Program-made: the position numbers and the translations under genes
Origin: Catellatospora sp. KI3
GTDB lineage: Bacteria > Actinomycetota > Actinomycetes > Mycobacteriales > Micromonosporaceae
Reading direction: 5' to 3'
Assembly (NCBI RefSeq): GCF_029948125.1
Contig: NZ_JASAMB010000013.1
Location: forward strand, 1-64,000
DNA: 64,000 bases
The notes under the pieces: generated by a model
Database searches by the model: none
Seen by the model: the letters and a program-made list of their open reading frames with translations, nothing else
Told to the model about the DNA's origin: nothing
In this document: one piece after another, positions 25,516 to 34,606 of the stretch
How positions within the stretch are numbered: the stretch's first letter is position 1
Layout: every line of letters begins with the position of its first letter

Positions 25516-27012
25516 ATGCCGCCGATGACGGTGGACGCCGGACCCGACGGGGTGGCAGACAGGACCGACGCTGCGGCGCCGGTTCTGCATCCCACCGACC
25601 CCCGGCAGGTCGCCGGGCTGCGGCTGCTCGGCCGGCTCGGCGAAGGCGGCATGGGCGTCGTGTTCCTAGGCCAGGCCGACAACGGACACCTGGTCGCCGT
25701 CAAGGTCATCCGCGCGGATTACGCACGCGACCAGCACTTCCGAGCCCGGTTCGCCGCCGAGGCCGCCGCCGCGCGCCGGGTCGCCCGCTTCTGCACCGCA
25801 CCGGTCCTCGACGTGGGCGCCGACGGTGACCTGGCCTACCTCGTCACCGAGTATATCGAGGGACCCACGCTCACCACCGCCGTCGAGCGGCAGGGTCCCA
25901 TGCGCGGATCCACGCTGGACGGTCTGGCCATCGGTGTCTGCGCCGCACTCCACGGCATCCACGCCGCGGGCGTCGTGCACCGCGACCTCAAACCCGGCAA
26001 CGTCCTGCTGTCACGGGTCGGACCGAAAGTCATCGACTTCGGTATCGCCCGCGCGCTCGACGACCCGGACCGGCTCACCGAATCCGGCCACCTAGTCGGC
26101 ACGCCCGGATACATGGCGCCGGAGCAGTTCCGCGGCATCACCACCACGGCCACCGACATCTTCACCTGGGGCGCGGTCGTCACCTTCGCCGCGACCGGCC
26201 GACCCCCGTTCGGCACCGGCTCGCCGTACGAGCTGATGCACCGCATCCTGACCGACCCGCCCGACCTCGGCGGGCTCGAACCACCGCTGCGCAGCCTCGT
26301 CGCGGCGGCACTGGACAAAGAGCCCGACCGGCGCCCGACCGCCCGGACGCTGCTGCTCGCCCTCGTCGACGACACCGACAACCCGGTCGACGCCACCTCG
26401 CGCATCCTGTCCACGCGGTGGGCGCCGCCACCGCCGACCCGGGTCGACCACGCGACCCGGGTCGACGACAGCCACGCCGCCGGGCCGCTGCTCGACCGGC
26501 CGCTGGTCGAGCGGACACCGGCCGGACGTTCCCGGCTGGCGCTGACCGTGGTTGCCGCCACCACACTGGTCGCCGTCATCGCCACCGCCGCGACGCTGCG
26601 CGACGACCCCGGTGTCGGCGACCGTCCCCGTGCCGAGATGTCCGCCTCCGTCGTGGCACGACCGGCGCTCACCGGACCGGGCACGCCGACCACCGCGGAC
26701 ACCACCAGGTCCGCCACGGTGATCACGATCGGCACGCGCGTACCGGCGCAGGGGGAGATCACCCTCGGCGTCGGAGAGCAGCGCATCTACCGGCTACACC
26801 TGACCGGTGACCGCGACGTCTACGTCACCGGCTATGTCTGCGCAAGCCTGGTGCGATGGCGGTTGTCGCGGGCAGGCGGCGACAAGGTCGGCTCCGGCCA
26901 CCTCGGCTGCCTGCAGTCCGGGCCGTACGCGCTGCGCGCCGGCGACTACGAGCTGCTGGTCGGGGAACCGGGCGTCGACGGCGCCTATGCATTGAAACTG
27001 GCCGAACGATGA
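25516..27012 (+). CDS. Membrane serine/threonine protein kinase
   Basis: A ~498-aa Pkn-type kinase. The kinase domain spans about residues 30-290: glycine loop LGEGGMGVVFLG, Lys in VAVKVI, catalytic HRDLKPGNVLL, DFGIARAL and the activation region GTPGYMAPEQF. A proline-rich linker follows, then one transmembrane helix (LALTVVAATTLVAVIATAATL) and an extracellular C-terminal domain (GEITLGVGEQRIYRLHLTGDRDVYV) without PASTA repeats. The start is either ATG 25516 or 25525; neither has a strong Shine-Dalgarno. The FHA gene overlaps the stop in ATGA, a good hint that the FHA protein is a partner or substrate. Confidence 0.88.
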   Translation: MPPMTVDAGPDGVADRTDAAAPVLHPTDPRQVAGLRLLGRLGEGGMGVVFLGQADNGHLVAVKVIRADYARDQHFRARFAAEAAAARRVARFCTAPVLDVGADGDLAYLVTEYIEGPTLTTAVERQGPMRGSTLDGLAIGVCAALHGIHAAGVVHRDLKPGNVLLSRVGPKVIDFGIARALDDPDRLTESGHLVGTPGYMAPEQFRGITTTATDIFTWGAVVTFAATGRPPFGTGSPYELMHRILTDPPDLGGLEPPLRSLVAAALDKEPDRRPTARTLLLALVDDTDNPVDATSRILSTRWAPPPPTRVDHATRVDDSHAAGPLLDRPLVERTPAGRSRLALTVVAATTLVAVIATAATLRDDPGVGDRPRAEMSASVVARPALTGPGTPTTADTTRSATVITIGTRVPAQGEITLGVGEQRIYRLHLTGDRDVYVTGYVCASLVRWRLSRAGGDKVGSGHLGCLQSGPYALRAGDYELLVGEPGVDGAYALKLAER

Positions 27013-27605
27013 GCACCCTCGCGGCCCACCTGGAGATGCGGGGAGCGGGCGGTGCCAGCCTGATCGCCCTCGCAGGTGACCGGATCACCCTGGGCAGCGC
27101 CGACTCCAACGACATCGCCGTGCCCGCCGACCGCCTCCTGTCGCGTCTGCACGCTGTCTTCGAGCACTACCCGGCGGGCTGGTGCGTACGCGACCTCGGG
27201 TCCCGCAACGGGACCTACGTCAACGGCCAGCGCATCTGGCAGGAGCAGGTACTGGCCGACGGCGACGAGATCCGCGCCGGAGCGTCGCGGTTCGTGCTGC
27301 GGTCCGGCCGGGCACCCGCCGGGCAGGTCACCGAGGCGGGCGCGCCGCCGCCGGAGATCACCGCCCGCGAGCGCGACGTGCTGGTCCAGTTGTGCCGCCC
27401 GTTGCTGGCCGGTGAGATGTTCACCGAGCCCGCGTCCAGCCGCGAGATCGCCGCCGCGCTGGTCGTCACCGAGGCTGCGGTCAAGCAGCATCTGCTGCGC
27501 CTGTATGAGAAGTTCGGGATCGACGGTGACGGGGAGAGGCGCCGGGTGCGCCTGGCCAACGAGGCGATGGCCCGCAGCGCGATCACGCGCGCCGACCTGC
27601 GGTAG
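27009..27605 (+). CDS. FHA domain protein with C-terminal HTH
   Basis: A 198-aa protein. An FHA domain occupies residues ~20-100, with the phosphothreonine-binding motifs ITLGS, SRLHAVFEH and DLGSRNGTYVNG. The C-terminal part (ITARERDVLVQLCRPL...SREIAAALVVTEAAVKQHLLRLYEKFGI) is a LuxR-like helix-turn-helix. The architecture suggests a transcription factor that reads Ser/Thr phosphorylation. Its ATG overlaps the kinase TGA, so the two are translationally coupled. Confidence 0.88.
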   Translation: MSTLAAHLEMRGAGGASLIALAGDRITLGSADSNDIAVPADRLLSRLHAVFEHYPAGWCVRDLGSRNGTYVNGQRIWQEQVLADGDEIRAGASRFVLRSGRAPAGQVTEAGAPPPEITARERDVLVQLCRPLLAGEMFTEPASSREIAAALVVTEAAVKQHLLRLYEKFGIDGDGERRRVRLANEAMARSAITRADLR

Positions 27606-28094
27606 CCTGCGGCAGCTCCCAGTGGTAGAGGGCGGCCATCGCCGCCGTCGATGAAACGGCCAGGCTCGGCGGTGAAGGTGTCCGCAGATGCTCGGTCCCT
27701 TGCCGTCCTCGCTCGCGACGCCCTCGATCTGGTATAAGACGGTGCTGGCGCCGAACAGGAAGTTCACACTCGCGGCGGGCGCGGTCGGGATGCACTGGCG
27801 CAGGTCGCCCGCCACCGTGATCATTGTCCTGGCGACCATCGCCTTTTCACTGCATTCGGTCCTGGACCGGTCGTCGATCACTATACGAACCTGCTGTTGT
27901 CAGCCGTGACGCGCATTCACGCCCGTCACGCTAAGCTGCTGTCGTCGACCGATGTGCGACTAGGGTTCCGCCGGGCGGCTACCGGGACTGGTCCGAGCGT
28001 CGCGACTGCCGCAAGGCGGACACCTTGAAGGACAAAATCCTGGGGGGTTACGTCGGCACGCTTCGCCGTGCCCGCGTCTACCCGAGGTGTTGCC
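27606..28094. other. Long non-coding gap
   Basis: About 490 bp between the FHA gene and the MFS gene. A 73-codon frame at 27688-27909 has a hydrophobic stretch but no ribosome binding site or family match. No RNA structure stands out by eye. The promoter of the transporter should lie near its 3' end. Confidence 0.4.
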
Positions 28095-29246
28095 GTGCCT
28101 GCCGTCCTATCCGTCATCTTCACCCGCCGCGCGTTTCCGGTCGCCGCCAGTTCCCTGATCGCCAGACTGCCCAAGGGCATCACACCGTTGGCCGTCGTGA
28201 CACTGATACACCAGACGACCGGCTCCTTCGCCGCCGCGACCGCGTTCGGCGACGCCGTGTCCACGCCCATACAGGGCCGACTGCTCGACCGGTACAAACG
28301 CGGCCAGGTGCTGCTGCCATCCGCCACGCTGTACGCGGCGGCACTCGCCCTTCTGCCGGTCCTGGCGACGCGGCATGCGCCATTCGGTGCGCTGCTCGGC
28401 TGTTCCCTGCTCGCGGGGGTCGGATTCCCGCCCATCTCCGGCAGCATGAAAGTCCTCTGGCCGCGGCTCGTCGCGGCCGGAACCCCGGCCCGCACAGCAT
28501 ATGAGGCGGAGTCCCTCATCCAGCAGGTCCTGCTGCTCTTCGCGCCGCTGTCGGCCACGATGCTGACGGTCTGGGCCGGACCGGCCGCCGCGGTATGGAC
28601 TGCCGCAGCAGCGACGCTGTCCGGCTCGATCGCATTCGTCTACCACGCCGCACAAACCGACGCTGGCGTAGCGGACCCGCCACACCGCACCGGCAGTGCC
28701 TTAAGCGCCCCGCGCCTCAGGGTCCTCATCGCCGCCACCGCGGTTCAGGGCCTCGTGTTCGGGGCCATGCCCGTGGTCCTGCCCGGGCTGGCCGTCTACG
28801 CCGGAGCACCCGACATGGGCGGACTACTGCTGGCCGCCTGGATCTGCGGCGGTGTACTGGGCAGTTTCCGCCGAGCCCAAGCCGACTTCCCGCTCGCCTT
28901 GGCGCGGCTGGCCATCGCTTTGGCTGTGCCGGCGATCGTCGCCGCAGCCACTGACGGATCGCTCGTCGCGACCGCGGCAGCGTTCAGTGTCGCGGGCCTG
29001 TTTCTCACCCCGGTCGCCGCAGCCAGCTATGTCCTCGTCAACGACACGACACCACGGGCGAACCGGACCGAGGCGTTCACCTGGCTGTCCACCGCGCTCG
29101 CCGTGGGCGGGGCGGCCGGGTCCGCGCTCGCCGGAGCCACCGTCGACCGGCTCGGGATCTTGCCAGCAGCGTTCCTGCCTCTCACAGCCGCCGCAACCGC
29201 GACGGCAGTCGCCCACCTCCGCACCCGCACCCGACCTTCGCGATGA
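28095..29246 (+). CDS. MFS transporter
   Basis: A ~383-aa protein with about 12 hydrophobic segments and no large soluble domain, of the major facilitator type. The cytoplasmic loop GRLLDRYKRGQVLLP between helices 2 and 3 fits the MFS GxLaDrxGrrxxl motif. GTG at 28095 has GAGG seven bases upstream; a GTG nine codons earlier is possible but lacks one. It is a single gene without an adjoining regulator, so the substrate is unknown; efflux of small molecules is the commonest role of such actinomycete proteins. Confidence 0.8.
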   Translation: MPAVLSVIFTRRAFPVAASSLIARLPKGITPLAVVTLIHQTTGSFAAATAFGDAVSTPIQGRLLDRYKRGQVLLPSATLYAAALALLPVLATRHAPFGALLGCSLLAGVGFPPISGSMKVLWPRLVAAGTPARTAYEAESLIQQVLLLFAPLSATMLTVWAGPAAAVWTAAAATLSGSIAFVYHAAQTDAGVADPPHRTGSALSAPRLRVLIAATAVQGLVFGAMPVVLPGLAVYAGAPDMGGLLLAAWICGGVLGSFRRAQADFPLALARLAIALAVPAIVAAATDGSLVATAAAFSVAGLFLTPVAAASYVLVNDTTPRANRTEAFTWLSTALAVGGAAGSALAGATVDRLGILPAAFLPLTAAATATAVAHLRTRTRPSR

Positions 29247-29502
29247 TCACACCATCCGTCGCTGATCGCCTCGCCAGACATGCATCCCTCGGCGAAGCCG
29301 GACGGCACGCTCCGAGCCACGGCCGTGCGATTCGGCGCGGGCGGCGCGTAACGCGTGCTGCCGGGTCGGGGCGGCGGCCGGCAGTAGCTCGACTGGCGTC
29401 GGCCGCAAGCCAACCGAGCCGAGGAGCCTCGGATGAGACTCAGCGATCTCGTCCGGGTGCTGGAAGGCCACCACGGACGATCTCAGCCCCCGCTCCAGGT
29501 GG

Positions 29503-29868
29503 TCACGGCAGTGGGTACTCCAGCCAGACGACCTTGCCATCGGCGGTGGGCTGGACGCCCCAGCGTCGCGACAGTCGGTGCACGATCTCGAGGCCGAAGC
29601 CGCCGCCGACGTCGGGACTGCGGGGCACCGGCGCGGCGGGGTTGCGGTCTGCGACCGCTATCCGCAGCGCCTTGCCGGTGCGTTCGAGGGTCAGCGCCAC
29701 GGCGCCGCCACCGTGCAGCACCGCGTTGCTGACCAGCTCGGAAGCCAGCACCAGCACATCGGTGCGGTGTTCGTCCAGCCGCCAGGACCTCACGAGCAGC
29801 CCGACGAACTCGCGTGCCACGACGGCGCTGCCCGAGTCGCCGGGCAGCGCGATTGACACGGTGCTCAC
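29503..29868 (-). CDS. RsbW-like ATP-binding regulatory protein
   Basis: A 121-aa HATPase_c_2 protein. It has the N-box ELVSNAVLHG, the G1-like region VADRNPAAP and the G2-like GGGFGLEIVHRLS. Such small proteins act as anti-sigma factors or Ser kinases of STAS antagonists and are abundant in actinomycetes. GTG at 29868 is the likely start. No STAS or sigma-B-type gene is adjacent; the broken STAS gene lies about 6 kb away. Its partner cannot be named. The region 29247-29502 before it and 29869-30076 after it hold no clear gene. Confidence 0.85.
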   Translation of the reverse strand: MSTVSIALPGDSGSAVVAREFVGLLVRSWRLDEHRTDVLVLASELVSNAVLHGGGAVALTLERTGKALRIAVADRNPAAPVPRSPDVGGGFGLEIVHRLSRRWGVQPTADGKVVWLEYPLP

Positions 29869-30076
29869 CGCGCCCTCCGCCGCAGGGTGCCTGCCGGGCC
29901 GCCTCTGGATGCGCCGCTTGTTCGGCGGTCGTCTGTGTGCGTCAACGCTGCCTCCGCATCGTGTCTGATAGCCACAGATCGGCGAGGGTTGCCCAGCGCG
30001 GGCATGCGGCCGGGGCGGCGACCGGGCCCGGCCACGTCGCCCCGGCGGGAGCGTCGCGACCGGGCCGGTGGGCCCG

Positions 30077-30862
30077 TCAGCCGAGCAGGCCTCGCAGCAG
30101 GCTGTCGCCGGAGTGGGCCGTGTTGTTGTCGAAGTGCTCGGCCGATACGTCGACCAGCCGGTACGTGCCCAGGTCGGCGTTGGCGGGCAGGCTGAACTCG
30201 CCGTCGGAGCCGCCGCCCAGCGTGCCGACGGAGAACATCCGCATGCTGTCGGGGTCGATCAGCCACACCTCGTAGTAGCCGTCGACCGGGGGCAGTCCGT
30301 CGACATGCAGGTGCAGCCGGTGGCCGTCGACGACCTCGGCCCGGCCCAGGGCCGAGGCGGGGGTGTCGCCGTACGCGGTCAGCTGCGCGGCGGCCACTAC
30401 CAGCGGCCGCGGCGACGGCTGCGGCCTTGCCCACCACACACCGCTGGTCACCCCCGCTGCCAGGGCGGCCAGCACGAGGGCCGTGCTCACCGCCAACCGC
30501 GCCCACCTGCGCGAGGTCGGCGGCCGCGACGTTCCTGCGGCCTTCGGCGGGCGCCCGGCGGGCGGACGGGCCCGACCCCCGGCGGCGGGCGCGCTGCCGG
30601 GGCTGGACGGGCCGCGGTCGGGCGGTGCCGTGGGGCCGGACTCGACGCCGGTCTGCGCGGCGATGGCCGCCCAGACCGCGGGCGGCGGAGCGGGCAGCTC
30701 ACGCAGGTGCCTGGTCTCCGCCACGACACCTGACAGGCGCTGCAGCTCGATGACTTCCTGGCGGCACGCGCCGCAGGCGGCCAGGTGCTCCACCAGGTCG
30801 GGCTCCTCAGACAGGTCGTCGAAGGCCAGCAGGACCAGCTGATCGCGATCAAGATGCCGCAC
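30077..30862 (-). CDS. RskA-type anti-sigma factor
   Basis: A 261-aa membrane anti-sigma factor. The cytoplasmic N-terminus carries a zinc-binding anti-sigma motif (VEHLAACGACRQEV). A Pro/Gly-rich linker leads to one transmembrane helix (LAVSTALVLAALAAGVTSGVWWA), and the extracytoplasmic part (VVDGHRLHLHVDGLPPVDGYYEVWLID) is the RskA C-terminal domain. GTG at 30862 follows GGAGG by six bases and overlaps the sigma gene by 14 bp, so the pair is translationally coupled. Regulated proteolysis is the usual way such proteins release sigma. Confidence 0.9.
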   Translation of the reverse strand: MRHLDRDQLVLLAFDDLSEEPDLVEHLAACGACRQEVIELQRLSGVVAETRHLRELPAPPPAVWAAIAAQTGVESGPTAPPDRGPSSPGSAPAAGGRARPPAGRPPKAAGTSRPPTSRRWARLAVSTALVLAALAAGVTSGVWWARPQPSPRPLVVAAAQLTAYGDTPASALGRAEVVDGHRLHLHVDGLPPVDGYYEVWLIDPDSMRMFSVGTLGGGSDGEFSLPANADLGTYRLVDVSAEHFDNNTAHSGDSLLRGLLG

Positions 30863-31469
30863 CGTCCACCTCCCATCGCTGCTTGATGGCCGCCATACCG
30901 CGGCGGATATGGCTTTTGACGGTCCCCAGCGCCAAACCCGTCCGGTCGGAGATCTGCTGGTGCGTCAAATCGTCGTAGAAAGCCAGCTCCAGCACCTTAC
31001 GCTGGTCGGCGGGCAGACGGGCCAGCTCGTCCGCGACGACCAGCTGCTCGACGACGTGCTCGGCCGACGGGGCCGGCTGCGGGTCGGGCTGCCGGCGGAT
31101 CACCTCTTCGACGCGTTCGGCGCGCTCGCGCACCCGCACCAGGTCGACGACCTTCCGGCGGGCGATGGCCAGCAACCAGCCCAGCAGGCTCCCCTTCTCC
31201 GGGTCGAACGTGGCCCGGCTCAGCCACGCCGCGACGAACACCGCCTGGGTGACGTCCTCGGCGTCGCCGCGGTCGCGCAGACACCGCGACGCCAGGTGGA
31301 ACACCGCGCCGCCGTGCCGGTCGTACACCTGCCGCAGCGCCGACTCGTCCCCGGCGGCGAACCGTTCGGCGAGGTCGTCGACGTCGACCACGGCGGTCTT
31401 CTCGCGCTGCTCACTCACCGCAGAGATCGCCTTTCGTGGGGTCGACCAGACTGTAGCCACAGCACTCAC
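30849..31469 (-). CDS. ECF RNA polymerase sigma factor
   Basis: A 206-aa ECF sigma factor. Region 2 contains DAEDVTQAVFVAAW and KGSLLGWLLAIARRKVVD; region 4 contains LPADQRKVLELAFYDDLTHQQISDRTGLALGTVKSHIRRG. It looks like the SigK group by its RskA-type partner. GTG at 31469 is preferred because AAGGAGG precedes it; an in-frame GTG at 31418 would give 189 aa with a weaker site. It is followed by its overlapping anti-sigma gene and is divergent from the DUF4397-sortase pair, a plausible target. Confidence 0.9.
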   Translation of the reverse strand: MSAVATVWSTPRKAISAVSEQREKTAVVDVDDLAERFAAGDESALRQVYDRHGGAVFHLASRCLRDRGDAEDVTQAVFVAAWLSRATFDPEKGSLLGWLLAIARRKVVDLVRVRERAERVEEVIRRQPDPQPAPSAEHVVEQLVVADELARLPADQRKVLELAFYDDLTHQQISDRTGLALGTVKSHIRRGMAAIKQRWEVDGAAS

Positions 31470-31701
31470 ACCGCCTCCTTCCACCCGGCGCAGAAACCCT
31501 TCACCAGTGGGTACGACGAGCCAGGCCGCTCTGGATGCACCTGAGTCGCGGCTGCCGACCGTGTCGGCGGCCACCAGCCGCGGACACGTGTCCCTCCTGC
31601 TCGCAGCGGTCTCGCACGCGCGTGTACGACCGGCGACGGGTGCGCGGACGCGAATGAGACGTACTTCTCTGCTCGCATCCGGCGCCGAGGGCAGGGCCGT
31701 A

Positions 31702-31729
31702 GCAACCTGTGACGGCACCGATGACCGTC
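31702..31729 (+). promoter_or_regulatory. Candidate ECF-type promoter for DUF4397-sortase operon
   Basis: GCAACC at 31702-31707 and CGTC at 31726-31729 are 18 bases apart, about 30-50 bp before the DUF4397 start. AAC at -35 and CGTC at -10 are typical of ECF sigma promoters, though this spacing is slightly long. It would let the adjoining sigma factor control these genes. This is a pattern match only. Confidence 0.35.
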
Positions 31730-31758
31730 GTGATGAGACGATCAGGGAAGAGAACCTC

Positions 31759-32589
31759 ATGCGCCCCTTGATTCTGCGCCGCGCGCTGGCACTGGCCGCG
31801 GTGACGACGGCCGTGACCGCCACCGCCGGCCTGGCCACGGCGATGCCCGCCCACGCCGCAACGTCGAAGGTGTCGGTGGTGCACGGCATCCCGGACACGC
31901 CGGTCGACGTGTACGTCAACGGCAAGGTCACCCTGAAGGGCTTCAAGCCCGGCGACGTCGCCGGGCCGCTGGAGCTGGCCGAAGGAAAGTACGACATCGA
32001 CCTCACCAAGCCCGGTGAGCCCATCGACAAGGCGATCCTGTCCGTCGACGACGCCGCCGTGCCCGGGGGCGCGAACATCAGCATCGTGGCCCACCTCGAC
32101 GCAGCCGGCAAGCCGAAGATCACGCCGTTCGTGAACGACGTCAGCAAGGTCGGAGCGGGCAAGGCGCGGCTGATCGTGCGCCACACCGCGGCCGCACCGG
32201 CGGTCGACGTGCGCGCCGGTGGCACGCCGGTGTTCCAGAACCTGACCAACCCGAACGAGGCCAAGGCCGACCTGGCCGCGGGCACCGTCAGCGCCGACGT
32301 GGTGCTTGCCGGGACCACGACCGTGGCGATCCCCGCCACCGACGTCGACCTCAAGGAGGGTACCGCCACGATCGTCTACGCCACGGGCTCGGCCGACGGC
32401 AAGAACCTCGGCGTCGTCGCGCAGGTGATCACGGGGCTGCACTCCGCGCCGGGTGGCGTTCCCAGCGGTGACGGTGGCCTGGCCGACGAGCCCGGTGCCG
32501 GCGTGTGGTGGCTGGTCGCGGCGGCTGCCGCCATGATGCTGGCGGTCGCCGGCGGCGTCCGGTTCGCGACCCGACGCACCGGCCGATGA
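31759..32589 (+). CDS. Secreted DUF4397 protein with C-terminal membrane anchor
   Basis: A 276-aa exported protein. It has a signal sequence ending in AHA-A, two DUF4397-like beta repeats (VSVVHGIPDTPVDVYVNG and ARLIVRHTAAAPAVDVRAGG), a flexible linker and a C-terminal transmembrane helix with a basic tail (WWLVAAAAAMMLAVAGG...TRRTGR). No LPXTG motif is seen, so the class F sortase next door need not process it. ATG at 31759 follows AGGGAAGAG. The pairing with a class F sortase is common in actinomycetes. Confidence 0.85.
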   Translation: MRPLILRRALALAAVTTAVTATAGLATAMPAHAATSKVSVVHGIPDTPVDVYVNGKVTLKGFKPGDVAGPLELAEGKYDIDLTKPGEPIDKAILSVDDAAVPGGANISIVAHLDAAGKPKITPFVNDVSKVGAGKARLIVRHTAAAPAVDVRAGGTPVFQNLTNPNEAKADLAAGTVSADVVLAGTTTVAIPATDVDLKEGTATIVYATGSADGKNLGVVAQVITGLHSAPGGVPSGDGGLADEPGAGVWWLVAAAAAMMLAVAGGVRFATRRTGR

Positions 32590-33272
32590 GCGACGAACGC
32601 CACGGCGTGCCCCGCGATGTTCGCGGGGCACGCCGCCCGCACCTGTCCCGGCGTGCCATCCTGGCCGCCGTCGGCGCGGCGCTGCTGGCCGGATGCGCCG
32701 ACAGCGACCAGGACAGCGTCTCGGCGAAGGTCGAAGCGCTGTCCAGCCCGCCGCACGGCACAGACCAGCCGACCGTGCAGGTGCCGGTCCAGCGCGGCGG
32801 GCTGCCCGCCGCCCCGGCGACGATCCCGCCCGTCGCGCTGAGCATCCCGGTGATGTCGCTGAACGCGAAGGTCGATGCCGTCGGTATCGACGCCCGGTCC
32901 GGGGACTTCGCCGTCCCGCCCAGCGTCGAGCGGGTGGGCTGGTACAGGTACGGCCCAGGCATGGAAGCCGTCGCGGGCTCGATCGTCATCGCCGGCCACG
33001 TCGACAGCGCCGCACAAGGCAAAGGCGCGTTCTTCACGCTGCGCGACCTGACCGAAGGCGCTGCGGTCCGGCTGACCGACGCCACCGGCCGCGGCTACGG
33101 CTTCCAGGTCGTCGGCGTCGAACAGTTCCGCAAGGCCCGGATCCCGCTCGAACGCTACTTCGCCCGCGACGGCGCGCTACGGCTGACACTGATCACCTGC
33201 GGCGGCCCGTTCGACGAGGCCACCCGCCACTATCGCGACAACGTCGTGGTCACCGCCACGGTCTCCGGCTGA
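32586..33272 (+). CDS. Class F sortase (lipoprotein-type N-terminus)
   Basis: A 228-aa sortase. The catalytic His lies in IAGHVDS, Cys in LITCGGPFD and Arg in TRHYRDN, all conserved. The N-terminus has a twin-Arg start and a lipobox-like LLAGC, so it may be a lipoprotein. ATG at 32586 overlaps the DUF4397 stop (ATGA), and a strong hairpin covers codons 7-17. Class F sortases are transpeptidases or hydrolases of uncertain substrate. Confidence 0.88.
   Translation: MSDERHGVPRDVRGARRPHLSRRAILAAVGAALLAGCADSDQDSVSAKVEALSSPPHGTDQPTVQVPVQRGGLPAAPATIPPVALSIPVMSLNAKVDAVGIDARSGDFAVPPSVERVGWYRYGPGMEAVAGSIVIAGHVDSAAQGKGAFFTLRDLTEGAAVRLTDATGRGYGFQVVGVEQFRKARIPLERYFARDGALRLTLITCGGPFDEATRHYRDNVVVTATVSG
32604..32634 (+). 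promoter_or_regulatory. Strong hairpin inside sortase 5' coding region
   Basis: GGCGTGCCCCGCGA and TCGCGGGGCACGCC are perfect 14-bp arms around a TGT loop, beginning 18 bases after the sortase start codon. It resembles a terminator for the DUF4397 gene, yet lies within the coupled next gene. It may lower sortase output relative to DUF4397. Confidence 0.55.
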
Positions 33273-33373
33273 CGCCCGCAGAGTAGCCGGGCCTTGTGCG
33301 CGGGCGTCCGTCGCATAAGCCCGGCCAGGGCGGCCGCTGGTAACTATGCGGATGGGACCGTCGGGGATTACGT

Positions 33374-33396
33374 GGGACCGCCGTAGCGGCGGTCCC
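33374..33396. terminator. Hairpin between convergent sortase and esterase genes
   Basis: GGGACCGCCG and CGGCGGTCCC are perfect 10-bp arms around TAG in the 243-bp gap between two converging genes. Position and symmetry suggest a terminator usable from both sides. The remainder of 33273-33515 shows nothing else. Confidence 0.6.
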
Positions 33397-33515
33397 GCCT
33401 GTCAGCACCAGCAGCACCACGGTCAGTACCGAGCTGGGCGACCAATCAGCTTGCCGCGCGTCGGCGTCGCGCTGGTCGGCTGCCCGCCGACACGCGCCTC
33501 GGCGCCGTCCAGGAC

Positions 33516-34511
33516 CTACACCTGCCGCAACGGAGTGTCGGCGGCTCGGTCGGCCAACCAACGAAGCTGCTGGATCTGGTGGTGGCCTTCGCCGCCTTCG
33601 TGTTCGTTGAACGGATAGGCACGGATCTGCTTCGGGCCGCGGTAATGGTTGTAGGCGGCGTACACGGTGGAGGGTGGGCAGACCTGGTCCATGAGGGCGA
33701 CGGAGAACAGCGCCGGCGCGGCCGAGTCCGTGACCAGGGCGGCTGCGTCGAAGTAGGCCAGGGTGGAGAAGACCTGGTGTTCACGGTCGCGATGTACGCG
33801 CAGGTAGCGGGCGATCTCGGCATAGGGTTCCCGGTCGGTGATCGACGCGCCGCGCCGGAAATGGCACAGGAACGGCACGTCTGCCATGACGGCCCAGATG
33901 TCGTCGGCCAGCGCCGATACCGCCAGGGCGATGCCGCCGCCTTGGCTGGATCCCGCGACGGCGACGCGTTGGCGGTCGACGGCCGGATGGGCGCGGGCCG
34001 CCTGCACGGCGCGTACGGCGTCGGTGTAGACGCGCCGGTAGTAGTAGGTGTCGCGGTGTTCGATGCCGCGGGTGGCGAAGCCCGGGTAGGCGGGTTGGCC
34101 CCCGTCAGGCGCCGGGTCGGGAGTATGGCCGACGGACCAGGCCGATCCCTGGCCGCGGGTGTCGACCACGAGGTGGGCATACCCGGCCGCGGCCCACAGG
34201 TGGCGTTCGTGCGGCAGGCCGCGGCCGCCGCCGTAGCCGACGTACTCCACGACGGTCGGCAGCGGTGCGGTGCTGCGATTGGCCGGCAGGTGCAGCCACG
34301 CGCGGATCGTCGCACCGCCTGCTCCGGTGAAACGCGTGTCGTAGGTGTCGATGACGGTCAGTCCCGTGTCGACGGCGCTGAAGGCGGCGTGCAGGGGCCA
34401 GGCGGCGGCCTCGTCGAAGGTGCCTTCCCAGAACTGCCGAAGGTCGTCCGGCCGCGGCAGCTGCGGTCGGTAGGCGGCCAGTTCGTCGGCGGACAGATCG
34501 TAGTGCGGCAT
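33516..34511 (-). CDS. CE7-type acetylxylan esterase / cephalosporin-C deacetylase
   Basis: A 331-aa alpha/beta hydrolase of the CE7/AXE1 family. The family signatures are visible: DTRGQG near the middle, nucleophile GSSQGG, the acid in ALMDQVCPP and the His in HEGGEGHH. It has no signal peptide, so it should deacetylate imported oligosaccharides in the cytoplasm. ATG at 34511 follows AAGGA. It is the last gene of the minus-strand trio with the 412-aa secreted protein and the GHL10 protein, next to the sugar uptake operon. Confidence 0.88.
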   Translation of the reverse strand: MPHYDLSADELAAYRPQLPRPDDLRQFWEGTFDEAAAWPLHAAFSAVDTGLTVIDTYDTRFTGAGGATIRAWLHLPANRSTAPLPTVVEYVGYGGGRGLPHERHLWAAAGYAHLVVDTRGQGSAWSVGHTPDPAPDGGQPAYPGFATRGIEHRDTYYYRRVYTDAVRAVQAARAHPAVDRQRVAVAGSSQGGGIALAVSALADDIWAVMADVPFLCHFRRGASITDREPYAEIARYLRVHRDREHQVFSTLAYFDAAALVTDSAAPALFSVALMDQVCPPSTVYAAYNHYRGPKQIRAYPFNEHEGGEGHHQIQQLRWLADRAADTPLRQV

Positions 34512-34606
34512 GGAGGGTTCCTTGCTGTGCTCGGTCGCGGGTGCTCGGCGGTCGCGTAGACCGAGGTGCGGCGGTGACGGCGGGTCGGCTGCCACCGCCG
34601 CTGGGG

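Noticed and set aside
26985-27881. Minus-strand frame of about 298 codons
   Set aside because: It lies opposite the FHA gene and has no start signal or family; GC-rich coding DNA gives such antisense frames routinely.
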